Below are positions 1 to 8,087 of a stretch of 64,000 nt of DNA, in pieces. The position numbers were made by a program, and so were the translations under genes. The stretch spans positions 9,744 through 73,743 of the forward strand of contig JBBDYH010000144.1 of assembly GCA_040901795.1 (NCBI GenBank), given 5' to 3'. Numbering within the stretch: the first letter of the stretch is position 1; every line of letters starts with the position of its first letter. This DNA is from JBBDYH01 sp040901795. Its GTDB lineage: Bacteria > Planctomycetota > Planctomycetia > Pirellulales > JALHPA01. The notes under the pieces are model-generated. The model was not told the DNA's origin. It did not search any database and saw only the letters and a list, made by a program, of their open reading frames with translations.

Positions 1-1
1 G

Positions 2-1063
2 ATCTACATCACATTGCTGCTGGCCATTGTGGTGCTGCTCGGCCGTGTTCACGTACTGTTGGCAGCGGCGGCCGCAATCACCCTCGTGGGCGGCGCGGCG
101 TATCGCACGTGCGCCGCATTGATACGCATGTCAACCAGGCAGCCGGTTATGTCAAGGCGGCGGTTAGCATTGATCGGTTGTGCCGCGTGTGTATTCGCCG
201 TTTTCATCGCCTATTTGCTGGCTGGGCCATCGACGATCCGGGCGCCGGGGATCGTCGAGTACAAGCCACTGGTCAGCGTGCGGTCGTCAAGTCCCGGGTT
301 CATTCGGCAACTCGAAGTGGAAGATGGCGACGTGGTGTCAGCCGGTGAGGTCCTGGCGGTGCTTGAGAACCGAGAGCTCAGAGTGCAGCTTCGGATGGCG
401 CAGTTGGAAATCGACAAGTCGGTCGCCGAGTGTCGTATGCTGCGGCAAGCCGGCGAAACGGCCAAAGAGCAAGCGGAACTGGCCGCCCAGAGTGCGCTGC
501 GGAAAAAGGCCGCCGAGCTGTCGCGGCAGATCAAATCGCTGACTATCCGAGCGCCGGCGGGCGGCAAGGTTGTCGGCCGCAACCTCGCCTCGTGGCTTGG
601 CCGCTACGTGGAGCAGGGAACGGAGCTATTTTCGATTGGTGATGAACGATCGAAAGAAGTCGTGGTTGCGCTGCAGCAGGATGACGTGGATCTGTTTCTG
701 CAGCACGGCGACGCCCCGATCGAAATTCGATTCTCTGCGATCGGGGCGCCGGCAATTGAATCGACCGTCGAATCAATCGAACCTCGTGCGAGGGTGGATC
801 CACCCCATGAAGCGCTTTCGTCTCAAGTCGGCGGGCCGTTGGCGGTGCGGCTTGTTGACGACGCCGACACGCCGAAGGCCTCGGGCGATTACGAATTGCT
901 AGACCCCTATTTCACCGCATCGGTGCGGTTAAGTGGCTCCCAGAGCGAACGATTGCGAGCGGGACAGTTGGCCACGATTAAGTTCACCACTTGGGAGCAG
1001 ACCTCGCTGCGTCGGCTCCAGTTGCTGCTGGCGCGATGGTATGCACATCAGATTCGAAACTGA
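2..1063 (+). CDS. HlyD-family membrane-fusion/efflux adaptor, 5' end cut by window edge
   Basis: The reading frame is open to the first base of the window, so the true start lies upstream. What is seen begins with a hydrophobic stretch, then a second membrane segment (about residues 50-70), then an HlyD-like barrel-sandwich: a lipoyl-like half with the motif EVEDGDVVSAGEVLAVLENREL, split by a charged helical hairpin rich in Lys/Glu/Gln, and closed by IRAPAGGKVV. A beta-barrel-like C-terminal part follows. Such proteins link an inner-membrane transporter or peptidase to export across the envelope. The preceding membrane helices may belong to an M50-like peptidase or transporter domain fused upstream, as happens in planctomycetes, but that part is not visible. 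Family call is firm; substrate unknown. Confidence 0.82.
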   Translation: MYITLLLAIVVLLGRVHVLLAAAAAITLVGGAAYRTCAALIRMSTRQPVMSRRRLALIGCAACVFAVFIAYLLAGPSTIRAPGIVEYKPLVSVRSSSPGFIRQLEVEDGDVVSAGEVLAVLENRELRVQLRMAQLEIDKSVAECRMLRQAGETAKEQAELAAQSALRKKAAELSRQIKSLTIRAPAGGKVVGRNLASWLGRYVEQGTELFSIGDERSKEVVVALQQDDVDLFLQHGDAPIEIRFSAIGAPAIESTVESIEPRARVDPPHEALSSQVGGPLAVRLVDDADTPKASGDYELLDPYFTASVRLSGSQSERLRAGQLATIKFTTWEQTSLRRLQLLLARWYAHQIRN

Positions 1064-1070
1064 GACTCGT

Positions 1071-1185
1071 AACCCGACGCGTAAGCGAGGGCCGAATTAG
1101 TAGCCCGACGTGTAAGCGAGGCGAATTCGTAACCCGAAGCGTAAGCGAGGCGGAATCCGGCAGTTCCTCGCTTAAGCGTCGGGTT
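1071..1185. repeat. Cluster of AACCCGACGCGTAAGCGAGG-type repeats
   Basis: Three direct copies start at 1071, 1102 and 1131 (period about 30) and one inverted copy lies at 1166-1185. The unit is close to AACCCGACGCGTAAGCGAGG. The cluster fills the gap between two convergent genes and could fold into a long hairpin. A second inverted pair of the same family lies at 13997-14047. Confidence 0.85.
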
Positions 1186-1204
1186 ACTGTGTACCACCGC
1201 TTGT

Positions 1205-2413
1205 CTAGATGAACTGCGTAAACGACGAACCGCCGAACTGATTGCCGAACAGGTTGAGACGGTTCGTGCCCGTCCCACCATCACCACTCGCAATTCCGGT
1301 GACCAGGTTGCCAACCAGCGTCAGCGTGTCGTCAAGCTCATCCAGGCCGACAAACGCCACTCCTAGAATGACGTTGTAACTGGCGCTCACCTGGTCGTTC
1401 CCGTCCCCCGTTTTGACACTAAGCACGTGCGCCCCGGGATTGGCGACGGGCGGCCCCACGAGGTTGTTGCCGTCGATGGTAACCGTGTCATTGCCGCCGA
1501 AATAGGTCGGATTCGCGTCGCCCGTCGTATTGACGAACAGCAGTGGCGTCTGGCAGCGAACGACGGTGACCGTGTCATCGATGTTGTACGGCGCGGTTAT
1601 GGGATCGGGAGGGAAATGCGGAAAAAAAGGAGTGTTTGAGGTCCAGGAATCGACCACAATCCGCTCGGCGGAATAGCAGGTGTCGATGTAAATCGAGTTT
1701 TGACCGCTGCGGCAGTAGACCCTCAGGTCACCGGACGCCGCGGAAGTGAGGACGGCAACGTTGTTGATTGGCGTTTCAGCTTGCACGTCAAGCCTTCCGC
1801 CTGAGGTGACGCCTTGCAAGAAAACGTCGTTTCGGCCCTGGTCGAAGGCGCCCCCCGAGACGCGGACCGAGGTTAGCGCCGAGGCACCGATCAGGACAGC
1901 AGAATCTTGGCCTCTGCCCCCGAGATGGACGTCCAGACGATCGGCGATGAAAACTTTGTAGTCTTTGGCGAGGAACAGATCGTTGCCGTCGCCCGTGTTT
2001 ACGGAACATCGTTCCGCCGACGAAACCACGCCGGTCGCTCCAAAAATCACCTGGTCATTCCCATTCCCGGTATCAAGATCGAGTTCTCCGGCCAGATAGA
2101 CGTTGTCCACATTGATGACATTGTCGCCGCCGCCAAAATTGGCGATCAGATCGGCCGTCACTCCTTGGAGAGTGGTACTGCCGTTCATTACACCATCGAC
2201 GAAGGTGTCATTGCGACCGGTGACCGTGATTTCGCCCGGGTTGGCCGTGCCGACGATGGCGATGTCGTCGGAGTCGGCGTCACCGGTGATGGTCAGCGTA
2301 CCACCGCTAAGGGATGTTGTGACCGCCATCAACCGACGGGACTCGAAATGTTCAAAGGAGAGCTTTCGTCGTGACGCTCTTCGTCTTGTGGTCCGCTTGG
2401 TTGACCAGAACAT
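1205..2413 (-). CDS. Secreted planctomycete surface protein with RTX-like Asp/Gly repeats (paralogue 1)
   Basis: 402 residues. The N-terminus has a basic region followed by LSFEHFESRRLMAV, a variant of the planctomycete extracellular-protein motif (LExLExRxLL) that replaces a normal signal peptide in many secreted planctomycete proteins. The body is a series of beta-rich segments with GNGNDQV, GDGNDL and GGGDNVINV motifs resembling degenerate calcium-binding RTX repeats. The C-terminus ends in a conserved GNQFGGSSFTQF block. A GAGGAG-like ribosome site precedes the ATG at 2413. It is the downstream member of a tandem pair with the gene at 2470-3615, which shares the N-terminal and C-terminal blocks. 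Function is probably extracellular or cell-surface; no enzyme motif is visible. Confidence 0.85.
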   Translation of the reverse strand: MFWSTKRTTRRRASRRKLSFEHFESRRLMAVTTSLSGGTLTITGDADSDDIAIVGTANPGEITVTGRNDTFVDGVMNGSTTLQGVTADLIANFGGGDNVINVDNVYLAGELDLDTGNGNDQVIFGATGVVSSAERCSVNTGDGNDLFLAKDYKVFIADRLDVHLGGRGQDSAVLIGASALTSVRVSGGAFDQGRNDVFLQGVTSGGRLDVQAETPINNVAVLTSAASGDLRVYCRSGQNSIYIDTCYSAERIVVDSWTSNTPFFPHFPPDPITAPYNIDDTVTVVRCQTPLLFVNTTGDANPTYFGGNDTVTIDGNNLVGPPVANPGAHVLSVKTGDGNDQVSASYNVILGVAFVGLDELDDTLTLVGNLVTGIASGDGGTGTNRLNLFGNQFGGSSFTQFI

Positions 2414-2469
2414 GGTATCGCTCCTCGTCTGTAGCAGGTTTTATTTGCCTGGCGGGGAAGCAAAGACAA

Positions 2470-3615
2470 TTACTGGAACTGGACAAACGCGGAACCGCCA
2501 AACTGGTTGCCCAGCAGGATGAGCAGGTTGCCCCCCGTCCCCCCGTCGGCGCTCGCAAAGCCGGTAACGAGGTTACCGACCAGGATAACCGTGTCGTTCA
2601 GTCCCGCAAGGCTCATGAATACGTCGCCGAGTACGACGTTGTAGCTGGCGGTCACGTTGTCGTTGCCATCGCCGGTGTCAATGCTTAGCTCAGGATCATT
2701 GGTAGCCGTTCCCACGATGCTGTTCCCGTAAACAAAAACCGTGTCGTCGCCGCCGGGTGTGCGAACGCTGATTCGATCCGCCTGGCAGCGGGCGATCGTG
2801 ATTGTCTTGCCGGGGGGCGTAGGCCCAGGCGGACCGGGGTGGACAAACGACGGCGGAGGGCCCGGGACTTCAATCGCCCCGCCGGAATAACACGTATCGA
2901 TATAAACCGAGGTGCTCATGCCGACCCGAATCAGACTTGACGCCGAGGTGCGGAAAAGTGCGATGCCATTAACCATGGTGGAGGCGGGGCGAACGTCAAT
3001 AAAATTGCCCGACGTTACTCCATCCAAGTAACTCTCTGCGAATTCCAGTACGTTGATGGCGCCGGCCGCCGAAGCGCCGATTAATCTGGCGCTTTTGCCG
3101 CTGTTGACATTCAAGTTGCCCCCGATAAAGACCTTGTAGGACTCCGCGCGAAACACGTCCACCTCTTCCCCCCCTCCCCCAGTCGTGACCCGGCAGTCTC
3201 CGGCCGTGGAGACGACGCCGGTGGCGCCGAAGACGACACTGTCCTCGCCAGTGCGTGTGTCAATCAGCATTTCGCCGGCCAGGTACACGTTGTCGACGTT
3301 GATGATGTCGTCGCCACCAAAGAAAGTGGCGTCCAAATCGGCGGTGACTCCTTGGATGGTCACGATGGAATTGCCATCCATATCTGCTGCTACACCGTCG
3401 ACCAGCGTTCCGTTGCGGCCGATCACCATGATCTCGCCAGGATTCGCCGTACCGACGATGGCCACGTCGTCGTCGGTGCCATCGCCGTTGATGGTCAGAG
3501 TGCCGCCACTGAGCGACGTAGTGACCGCCATTAGCCGGCGGGATTCGCACTGTTCAAAGGAGAGTCTCCGTCGTGACGCTCGTCGCCCGCCGGTCCGCTT
3601 GCCTGACCAGAACAT
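2470..3615 (-). CDS. Secreted planctomycete surface protein with RTX-like repeats (paralogue 2)
   Basis: 381 residues, a tandem paralogue of the gene at 1205-2413, separated by 56 bases. It has the same basic start, the same secretion motif (LSFEQCESRRLMAV), the same opening SLSGGTLTI and the same closing block (GNLVTGFASADGG, then GNQFGGSAFVQF). The middle has diverged and includes a Pro/Gly-rich insert around PGPPPSFVHPGPPGP and an acidic GGGGEEVDVF loop. An AAGGAGAG ribosome site lies just upstream of the ATG at 3615. The pair is probably co-transcribed from the AT-rich region at about 3640-3700. Likely exported and calcium-stabilised by analogy to RTX folds, but this is inference. Confidence 0.85.
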   Translation of the reverse strand: MFWSGKRTGGRRASRRRLSFEQCESRRLMAVTTSLSGGTLTINGDGTDDDVAIVGTANPGEIMVIGRNGTLVDGVAADMDGNSIVTIQGVTADLDATFFGGDDIINVDNVYLAGEMLIDTRTGEDSVVFGATGVVSTAGDCRVTTGGGGEEVDVFRAESYKVFIGGNLNVNSGKSARLIGASAAGAINVLEFAESYLDGVTSGNFIDVRPASTMVNGIALFRTSASSLIRVGMSTSVYIDTCYSGGAIEVPGPPPSFVHPGPPGPTPPGKTITIARCQADRISVRTPGGDDTVFVYGNSIVGTATNDPELSIDTGDGNDNVTASYNVVLGDVFMSLAGLNDTVILVGNLVTGFASADGGTGGNLLILLGNQFGGSAFVQFQ

Positions 3616-3797
3616 GGTATCTCTCCTTTAGGGGGTAACGTTTTTCCCATATCCCCTATTTTATCGCATCAACGACTCCTATACTCAACCTTTTTAGTCG
3701 GAATTGCGGTAATAGTTTCTCCCCTTAATCCGCACAACCTGTTGTGGAGACTTCGCGGCGGCGAATGGCACGCGGTGCGCCTTAATGTCAGCCGCAC

Positions 3798-3990
3798 TTA
3801 TTCGGTCTCGATCGGTCTTCTTCGGCCGAACTCGCGTGCTGAGTAAATGAGCCAGATGGCAAAAGGCGTCAAAGCCTGTAGCCATTGCGTTGGACCGGGG
3901 GGAACCACAAATCCCATCATCAGCGCGCCGCTTCCGAGGCCGCCCGTCGGCAGAGTCAGGCTGACCGCGAATAGGCCGGCTTGCCTTTGG
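3798..3990 (-). pseudogene. C-terminal remnant of a membrane protein
   Basis: Read on the minus strand, an open frame ending in TAA at 3800-3798 gives a hydrophobic tail with LFAVSLTLPTGG, GALMMGFVVPP and TPFAIWLIYSARE followed by a basic end. This looks like the last two membrane helices of an integral membrane protein. No start or upstream domain remains: the frame runs directly into the PadR remnant coded on the other strand. I could not name the family. Treat as a probable deletion remnant. Confidence 0.3.
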
Positions 3991-4207
3991 CGAGGGTTGC
4001 ATCTACCCGATCCTCCACCGACTGGAAGCCGAGCGGCTGCTGAAGAGCCGCCGTGAGCCGGTGGGCGGTCGCAGGCGGCTGGTGTATCGCGTCACCGCTC
4101 GCGGCGAGAAGCGGCTGGCTGAGTCGATCTCGCTGTGGAAAGGCGTCACCGAAGCAATTGCCCGCGCGCTGGAGGGACCCGAGCATGGCCAAATCCAAGT
4201 GGCTTAG
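3977..4207 (+). pseudogene. PadR-family transcriptional regulator, N-terminal half missing
   Basis: The frame reads GEGCIYPILHRLEAERLLKS, then VGGRRRLVYRVTARG and a helical tail, ending at TAG 4205-4207. This is the wing and C-terminal helix of a PadR winged-helix repressor, whose usual motif is G(S/T)LYPALHRLE. The recognition-helix region and start codon are missing; an in-frame stop lies at 3962-3964. It overlaps the start of the next gene by 23 bases, the usual PadR/permease-prefix operon arrangement, so a once intact pair seems to have lost its 5' end. Confidence 0.7.
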
Positions 4208-4685
4208 CGAAGTCGCCGAAGCGCTCCGGCGCCAGCGGCTGTCGAGAGCGTACATTCGGCGGTTCACGGATGAGCTCGCCGATCATTGTGAGGACCTTTG
4301 CCAGGAGACTTTAGGCATGGATGCAAATGCGTTTCCAGTGCAGATGGGATCGGCCGATGAACTGGCTCGTACGGCGACGCATGAGTTTCGGCGGCGGACG
4401 TATGCCGGCCGACACCCGCTGGTCACCTTTGTGGCGGCGCCATTGCCCACTGCGGCGCTGTTGTTGGTTAGCCTTTGCGCGGCGTTCTTGCTCGTTTTGA
4501 GCGTGGCGCCCGAGAGTTCGCCAGCCGATGATGTCCCCGCTTGGGCGGCAGTCATCATGCATCAAGAGCTCCGGCACGGCATTGAGGAAATCGGGTTTGG
4601 TTCGTTTGGTTTTCATGGGTTGTTACCTTGGGCGTGCGAACCCGGGAAGCGTGCCCACAGTGACCACTTGCCGCTTCAGCGCTGA
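4185..4685 (+). CDS. PadR-associated membrane protein with permease-prefix-like N-terminus, probably truncated
   Basis: ATG at 4185 overlaps the end of the PadR remnant. The product of about 166 residues has an N-terminal helical domain (WLSEVAEALRRQRLSRAYIRR, then DELADHCEDL) like the cytosolic prefix domain found in membrane proteins coded after PadR regulators. A hydrophobic segment follows (about residues 95-115, LPTAALLLVSLCAAFLLVL). The last 40 residues look unlike the family, which is usually about twice as long, so a frameshift or deletion after residue 125 is likely. It may no longer be functional, in line with the broken regulator before it. Confidence 0.55.
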   Translation: MAKSKWLSEVAEALRRQRLSRAYIRRFTDELADHCEDLCQETLGMDANAFPVQMGSADELARTATHEFRRRTYAGRHPLVTFVAAPLPTAALLLVSLCAAFLLVLSVAPESSPADDVPAWAAVIMHQELRHGIEEIGFGSFGFHGLLPWACEPGKRAHSDHLPLQR

Positions 4686-4710
4686 TATATCGGCCGCACG
4701 ACGGCGCGAA

Positions 4711-4735
4711 CGTTACCTCAAACTATGAGGTAACG
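4711..4735. terminator. Perfect 10-bp inverted repeat between convergent genes
   Basis: CGTTACCTCA and TGAGGTAACG flank a 5-base loop (AACTA). It lies between the + gene ending at 4685 and the - gene ending at 4758, so a bidirectional terminator is the simplest reading. There is no strong T run, so a protein-binding palindrome remains possible. Confidence 0.5.
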
Positions 4736-4757
4736 CAACATCGATTGTTGAGTCCAC

Positions 4758-5099
4758 TCACCCAATTAATTGCTGGATGTGCGCAAACGAGATCGGCTTA
4801 TCGATGTGCCCAGTGATGCCCGCTTCCTGGCGCCGCTGCTCGTTGTCGGGATGAGAGCTCACCGCCCAAATCGGCACCTCGGCGAGTTCACATTCCTTGC
4901 GCAATCGAATCGCGAGCTCGTAACCGTCGATGCCGGGTAAGCCGATATCGGTGAGGATAAAATCGGGCCGGGTGCGTCGGCAAACCGCCAAAGCGGCCTC
5001 GCCGTCGCGTGCCAAGAGAGCCTGATGGCCGGCCGACTTGAGCAACATCTGGATGACGACCGCCACATCGTTGCTGTCCTCGATGACGAGCACCTTCAT
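4758..5099 (-). CDS. Single-domain response regulator (CheY-like receiver)
   Basis: 113 residues forming one receiver domain and nothing else. Visible landmarks: acidic pair E7-D8 in VLVIEDSND, the phospho-acceptor Asp in FILTDIGLPGIDGYE (about residue 51), the switch Ser in WAVSSH (about residue 81) and Lys in HIDKPIS (about residue 101). It probably acts as a phosphorylated switch for a histidine kinase coded elsewhere; no kinase lies nearby. It is 15 bases downstream of the small zinc-ribbon gene on the same strand, so the two probably form one operon. Confidence 0.88.
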   Translation of the reverse strand: MKVLVIEDSNDVAVVIQMLLKSAGHQALLARDGEAALAVCRRTRPDFILTDIGLPGIDGYELAIRLRKECELAEVPIWAVSSHPDNEQRRQEAGITGHIDKPISFAHIQQLIG

Positions 5100-5114
5100 G
5101 AAGTCACCGATCGC

Positions 5115-5330
5115 TCAAGAACGTTCTTCAGGCGTTGTGCCGTTTTCGCCGTTCGTATGGTACACGGGCTGGAGCCGCTCGGAAACCGATCGGAAGGGCG
5201 AACGCCCAGCATAAAGAGCGTTGACGACTTTGGTCAGCCGCAGGCAAGCCGGACAGCATATCCAGCGATGGAGAAGTGCGGACCCGGCAGTCATCTGCCG
5301 GCCACAGTGTTCACAAAGAAACGTCACCAT
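5115..5330 (-). CDS. Small zinc-ribbon-like protein
   Basis: 71 residues from the ATG at 5330. It opens MVTFLCEHCGRQM and continues with WICCPACLRL, giving two CxxC pairs (C6/C9 and C25/C28 by position) spaced as in planctomycete zinc-ribbon proteins that begin with 'CEHCG'. I prefer this internal start to the longer frame beginning at 5399, whose first 23 residues do not fit the family. The rest is basic with no known domain. It is the first gene of a likely two-gene operon with the response regulator at 4758-5099. Role unknown; zinc binding is inferred from the cysteines. Confidence 0.55.
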   Translation of the reverse strand: MVTFLCEHCGRQMTAGSALLHRWICCPACLRLTKVVNALYAGRSPFRSVSERLQPVYHTNGENGTTPEERS

Positions 5331-5539
5331 CGAATAGAAAACTCCACAGTCTAGGCGTTCCCACGTGGGCGGCAGAAGACCCAAGACGACGTTACGCATG
5401 CGAATGACGTTCCAGCAATGCTAAAAAGCGCCGCTCCGCGATAGAAATGCTCGCGTGTAAATCTATTTGTGCCGGCCCAATGTGGCCGTTAGCATATTGG
5501 GCGTTCTACCTGCTCCCGCCATTTGCGGAGGATACCACG

Positions 5540-7900
5540 ATGACTGCCCGAAATCTCTTGGCCGCAGTGCTGCTTGGCTTTGGCTTATTGACGGCTTCCT
5601 GGGCCGCGGATGACCCGCTGCCCGTAGTCTTGACCAACGTCGAACATCAGCCCCTGGCCGCCCAAGCTGGACGTGTGGCAGCCGCGCTGGAGATGCTCGG
5701 CGCTCCGCTGGGCAAAGAAGCGAACGACCGCCTCAAGCTGGCCATCGAATCGAAGGACCACGACGAGGCGATCAAGCAGATTCAGGCGGTGCTGGATCCG
5801 CTTTGCCTGGCCGCGGTCAACATCAACCCCGAAAGCCGCGTGAAGGTGGCCGTCGGACCGGTCGCCAAACAGCTTGTTCAGCAGGGCTGGACGGTGTTCC
5901 TGGTCAAAGTCCATAACGAAGCCGGCGTGACAGCCGAGCTTCGCGCATCAAGCCCCAATGCGCAACTACCTTACCGTCGCTCGAGCGGCCGCCCGGATCC
6001 GCCGCCGGGCATCCAGCCGCACGAAGTGGAGAACCGCTGGCTCGATTTGACGATGCACAATTCGCAGCCGCTGAGCAGGACCTTGTCCGGCTTGGCGCTT
6101 GAGTACCGCATCATCCAACTCTACAGCCGTGACGCGGGCAAGCGCGAAGCCAAGTTGGCCTTTGACGTGGGTCAGGGAACGCAGGATTTGGGCTTTCGCA
6201 ACGAGCTCGACGTGCTTTTCGAGTGCCGGCCGGCGGTGGAAGTCAAGCTGGAAGTCATCGATGACAACGGCCAGCCGATTATGGGGCAGTTTGTAATTCG
6301 CGACGAGCGCGGCCGTATCTATCCGGCGATGACGAAACGATTGGCGCCCGATTTCTTTTTCCACCCGCAGATTTACCGGGCGCATGGCGAGACAGTGCTA
6401 TTGCCGCCGGGAAAGTTTCGGGTGAGCTACACGCGCGGGCCGGAGTATCGCACGTTGGAACGCGATGTTACGGTTCACGGCTATGTGGAGGCTACACCGG
6501 CATCCAGCGATCGACGGCCGACCGCTGAGCAGCTCAAGAATCGCGACAAACCAAAGCCGCAGACTGAATCCTTTCGCTTGAAGCGCTGGATCAAGCTTGC
6601 GGATCAAGGCTGGTATTCCGGCGACCACCACGTCCATGCCGCCGGCTGCGCCCACTACGACTCACCGACCGAAGGCGTTCGTCCCGAGGACATGATGCGG
6701 CACATCCTGGGCGAGGATTTGAACGTGGGTTGCGTGCTCTCGTGGGGCCCGTGCTGGTATGCGCAGAAAGACTTCTTCGAGGGCAAGGTCCATGAGCTTT
6801 CGCGGCCGCAATACTTGATGCGATACGACGTCGAGGTGTCGGGCTTCCCCAGCTCGCCGAACGGCCATCTCTGTCTGCTGCGGTTGAAGGAGGACGATTA
6901 TCCCGGCACCACGCGGATCGAGGAATGGCCGAGCTGGAACCTGCCGGTCTTAAAGTGGGGCAAAGAGCAGGGGGGCGTCGTGGGCTACTCGCATAGCGGC
7001 TGGGGACTGGCGATCAAAGAGCCCAAGCTCCTGAGTTATGAGATGCCGCCGTTTGACGGCATCGGCGCCAACGAGTTTATCGTGGATGTGGTCCACGATG
7101 TCTGCGACTTCATCTCATCGGTCGATACGCCGATCCATTACGAGCTGAATATCTGGTACCACACACTGAACTGCGGCTACACTACGCGGATCAGCGGCGA
7201 GACCGATTTTCCCTGCATCTATGGCGAACGCGTCGGACTCGGTCGCGTCTATGTCAAGCTCGACCAGGAGCTGGATTTTGACCGTTGGGTGGTTGGTATT
7301 CGGGACGGCCGCAGCTATGTGAGCGACGGCTTTTCGCACCTTCTCGATTTCACGGCCAACGGGCTGGGCGTTGGCAAAAAGGGTCAAGACGGCCGCACCA
7401 GTGTGCTGGCCACCAAGGCGGGCGAGCCGGTGAAGATCAAGGTTCGGGCGGCGGCGCTACTTGGCGAGAAACCCGACGATGCCCTCCGCCGGCGGCCGCT
7501 CGAGCAAAAGCCCTATTGGCACGTCGAGCGCGCACGGATCGGCGACACACGCCGTATTCCGGTGGAGTTGGTAGTCAACGGCGAGGCGGTCGAGCGCAAG
7601 GAAATCGATGCCGATGGCGACATCAACGATCTGGCGTTCGAGTTTACGCCCAAGCAATCGAGCTGGGTGGCCCTCCGCGTGTTCGCCAGCTCGCACACCA
7701 ACCCGATCTTCGTGGAGGTCGACGGCAAGCCGATCCGCGCCAGCCGCAAGAGCGCGCAGTGGTGTCTCGACGCCGTGGATGTCTGTTGGAACGCCAAGCG
7801 CAACATCATTCGCGCCCCCGAGCGCGAAGCCGCCGCGGCGGCCTATGACGTCGCGCGGCAGGCCTATCGCAAAATCCTAGACGAAAGTACCAGCGAGTAA
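5540..7900 (+). CDS. Secreted CehA/McbA-family metallohydrolase (PHP-like), paralogue 1
   Basis: 786 residues from ATG 5540, preceded by GCGGAGGAT; the longer frame from 5447 is rejected because this start gives a clean signal peptide (MTARNLLAAVLLGFGLLTASWA). An N-terminal beta-rich part of about 330 residues precedes the catalytic domain. That domain opens with YSGDHHVHAAGCAHY, the metal-binding HxH of PHP-type hydrolases, and later shows HSGWGL and SGETDFPC, typical of the CehA/McbA group (named after carbaryl hydrolases). Planctomycetes carry many such secreted proteins, so the native substrate is unknown and pesticide hydrolysis should not be assumed. A paralogue of the same layout lies at 53600-56074. 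An inverted repeat (GCCCAAT/ATTGGGC, 5475-5502) lies upstream and could be regulatory. Confidence 0.85.
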   Translation: MTARNLLAAVLLGFGLLTASWAADDPLPVVLTNVEHQPLAAQAGRVAAALEMLGAPLGKEANDRLKLAIESKDHDEAIKQIQAVLDPLCLAAVNINPESRVKVAVGPVAKQLVQQGWTVFLVKVHNEAGVTAELRASSPNAQLPYRRSSGRPDPPPGIQPHEVENRWLDLTMHNSQPLSRTLSGLALEYRIIQLYSRDAGKREAKLAFDVGQGTQDLGFRNELDVLFECRPAVEVKLEVIDDNGQPIMGQFVIRDERGRIYPAMTKRLAPDFFFHPQIYRAHGETVLLPPGKFRVSYTRGPEYRTLERDVTVHGYVEATPASSDRRPTAEQLKNRDKPKPQTESFRLKRWIKLADQGWYSGDHHVHAAGCAHYDSPTEGVRPEDMMRHILGEDLNVGCVLSWGPCWYAQKDFFEGKVHELSRPQYLMRYDVEVSGFPSSPNGHLCLLRLKEDDYPGTTRIEEWPSWNLPVLKWGKEQGGVVGYSHSGWGLAIKEPKLLSYEMPPFDGIGANEFIVDVVHDVCDFISSVDTPIHYELNIWYHTLNCGYTTRISGETDFPCIYGERVGLGRVYVKLDQELDFDRWVVGIRDGRSYVSDGFSHLLDFTANGLGVGKKGQDGRTSVLATKAGEPVKIKVRAAALLGEKPDDALRRRPLEQKPYWHVERARIGDTRRIPVELVVNGEAVERKEIDADGDINDLAFEFTPKQSSWVALRVFASSHTNPIFVEVDGKPIRASRKSAQWCLDAVDVCWNAKRNIIRAPEREAAAAAYDVARQAYRKILDESTSE

Positions 7901-7920
7901 CGTGCCCGCAAGCGTTTCTC

Positions 7921-7969
7921 GTTCCCAGGCTCCGCCTGGGAACGCACTGCAAGCGAGGCTCCGCCTCGC
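7921..7969. repeat. Two adjacent hairpins with TCC loops
   Basis: First hairpin 7921-7943: arms GTTCCCAGGC and GCCTGGGAAC around TCC. Second hairpin 7953-7969: arms GCGAGGC and GCCTCGC around TCC. Both stems pair perfectly and both have the same three-base loop although the stems differ. They fill most of the gap between the hydrolase and the pectate lyase and may end transcription of the former. Confidence 0.85.
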
Positions 7970-8087
7970 GCGCTTGCCGCTAGCTCTGCCACTGCAACTA
8001 ACCCTCTCCCTTCCAGGTCGCCCGACTCGCCGTGGCGAGGAGATGTCATCGACTGCTCTCCTAACGAAGCAAACTTCCGGGGACGCT

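Noticed and set aside
1071..1150. Possible small CRISPR array (three repeats, about 30-base period)
   Set aside because: The gaps between the repeats are only about 10 bases, too short for spacers; no cas genes; one copy inverted; same repeat elsewhere as an inverted pair.
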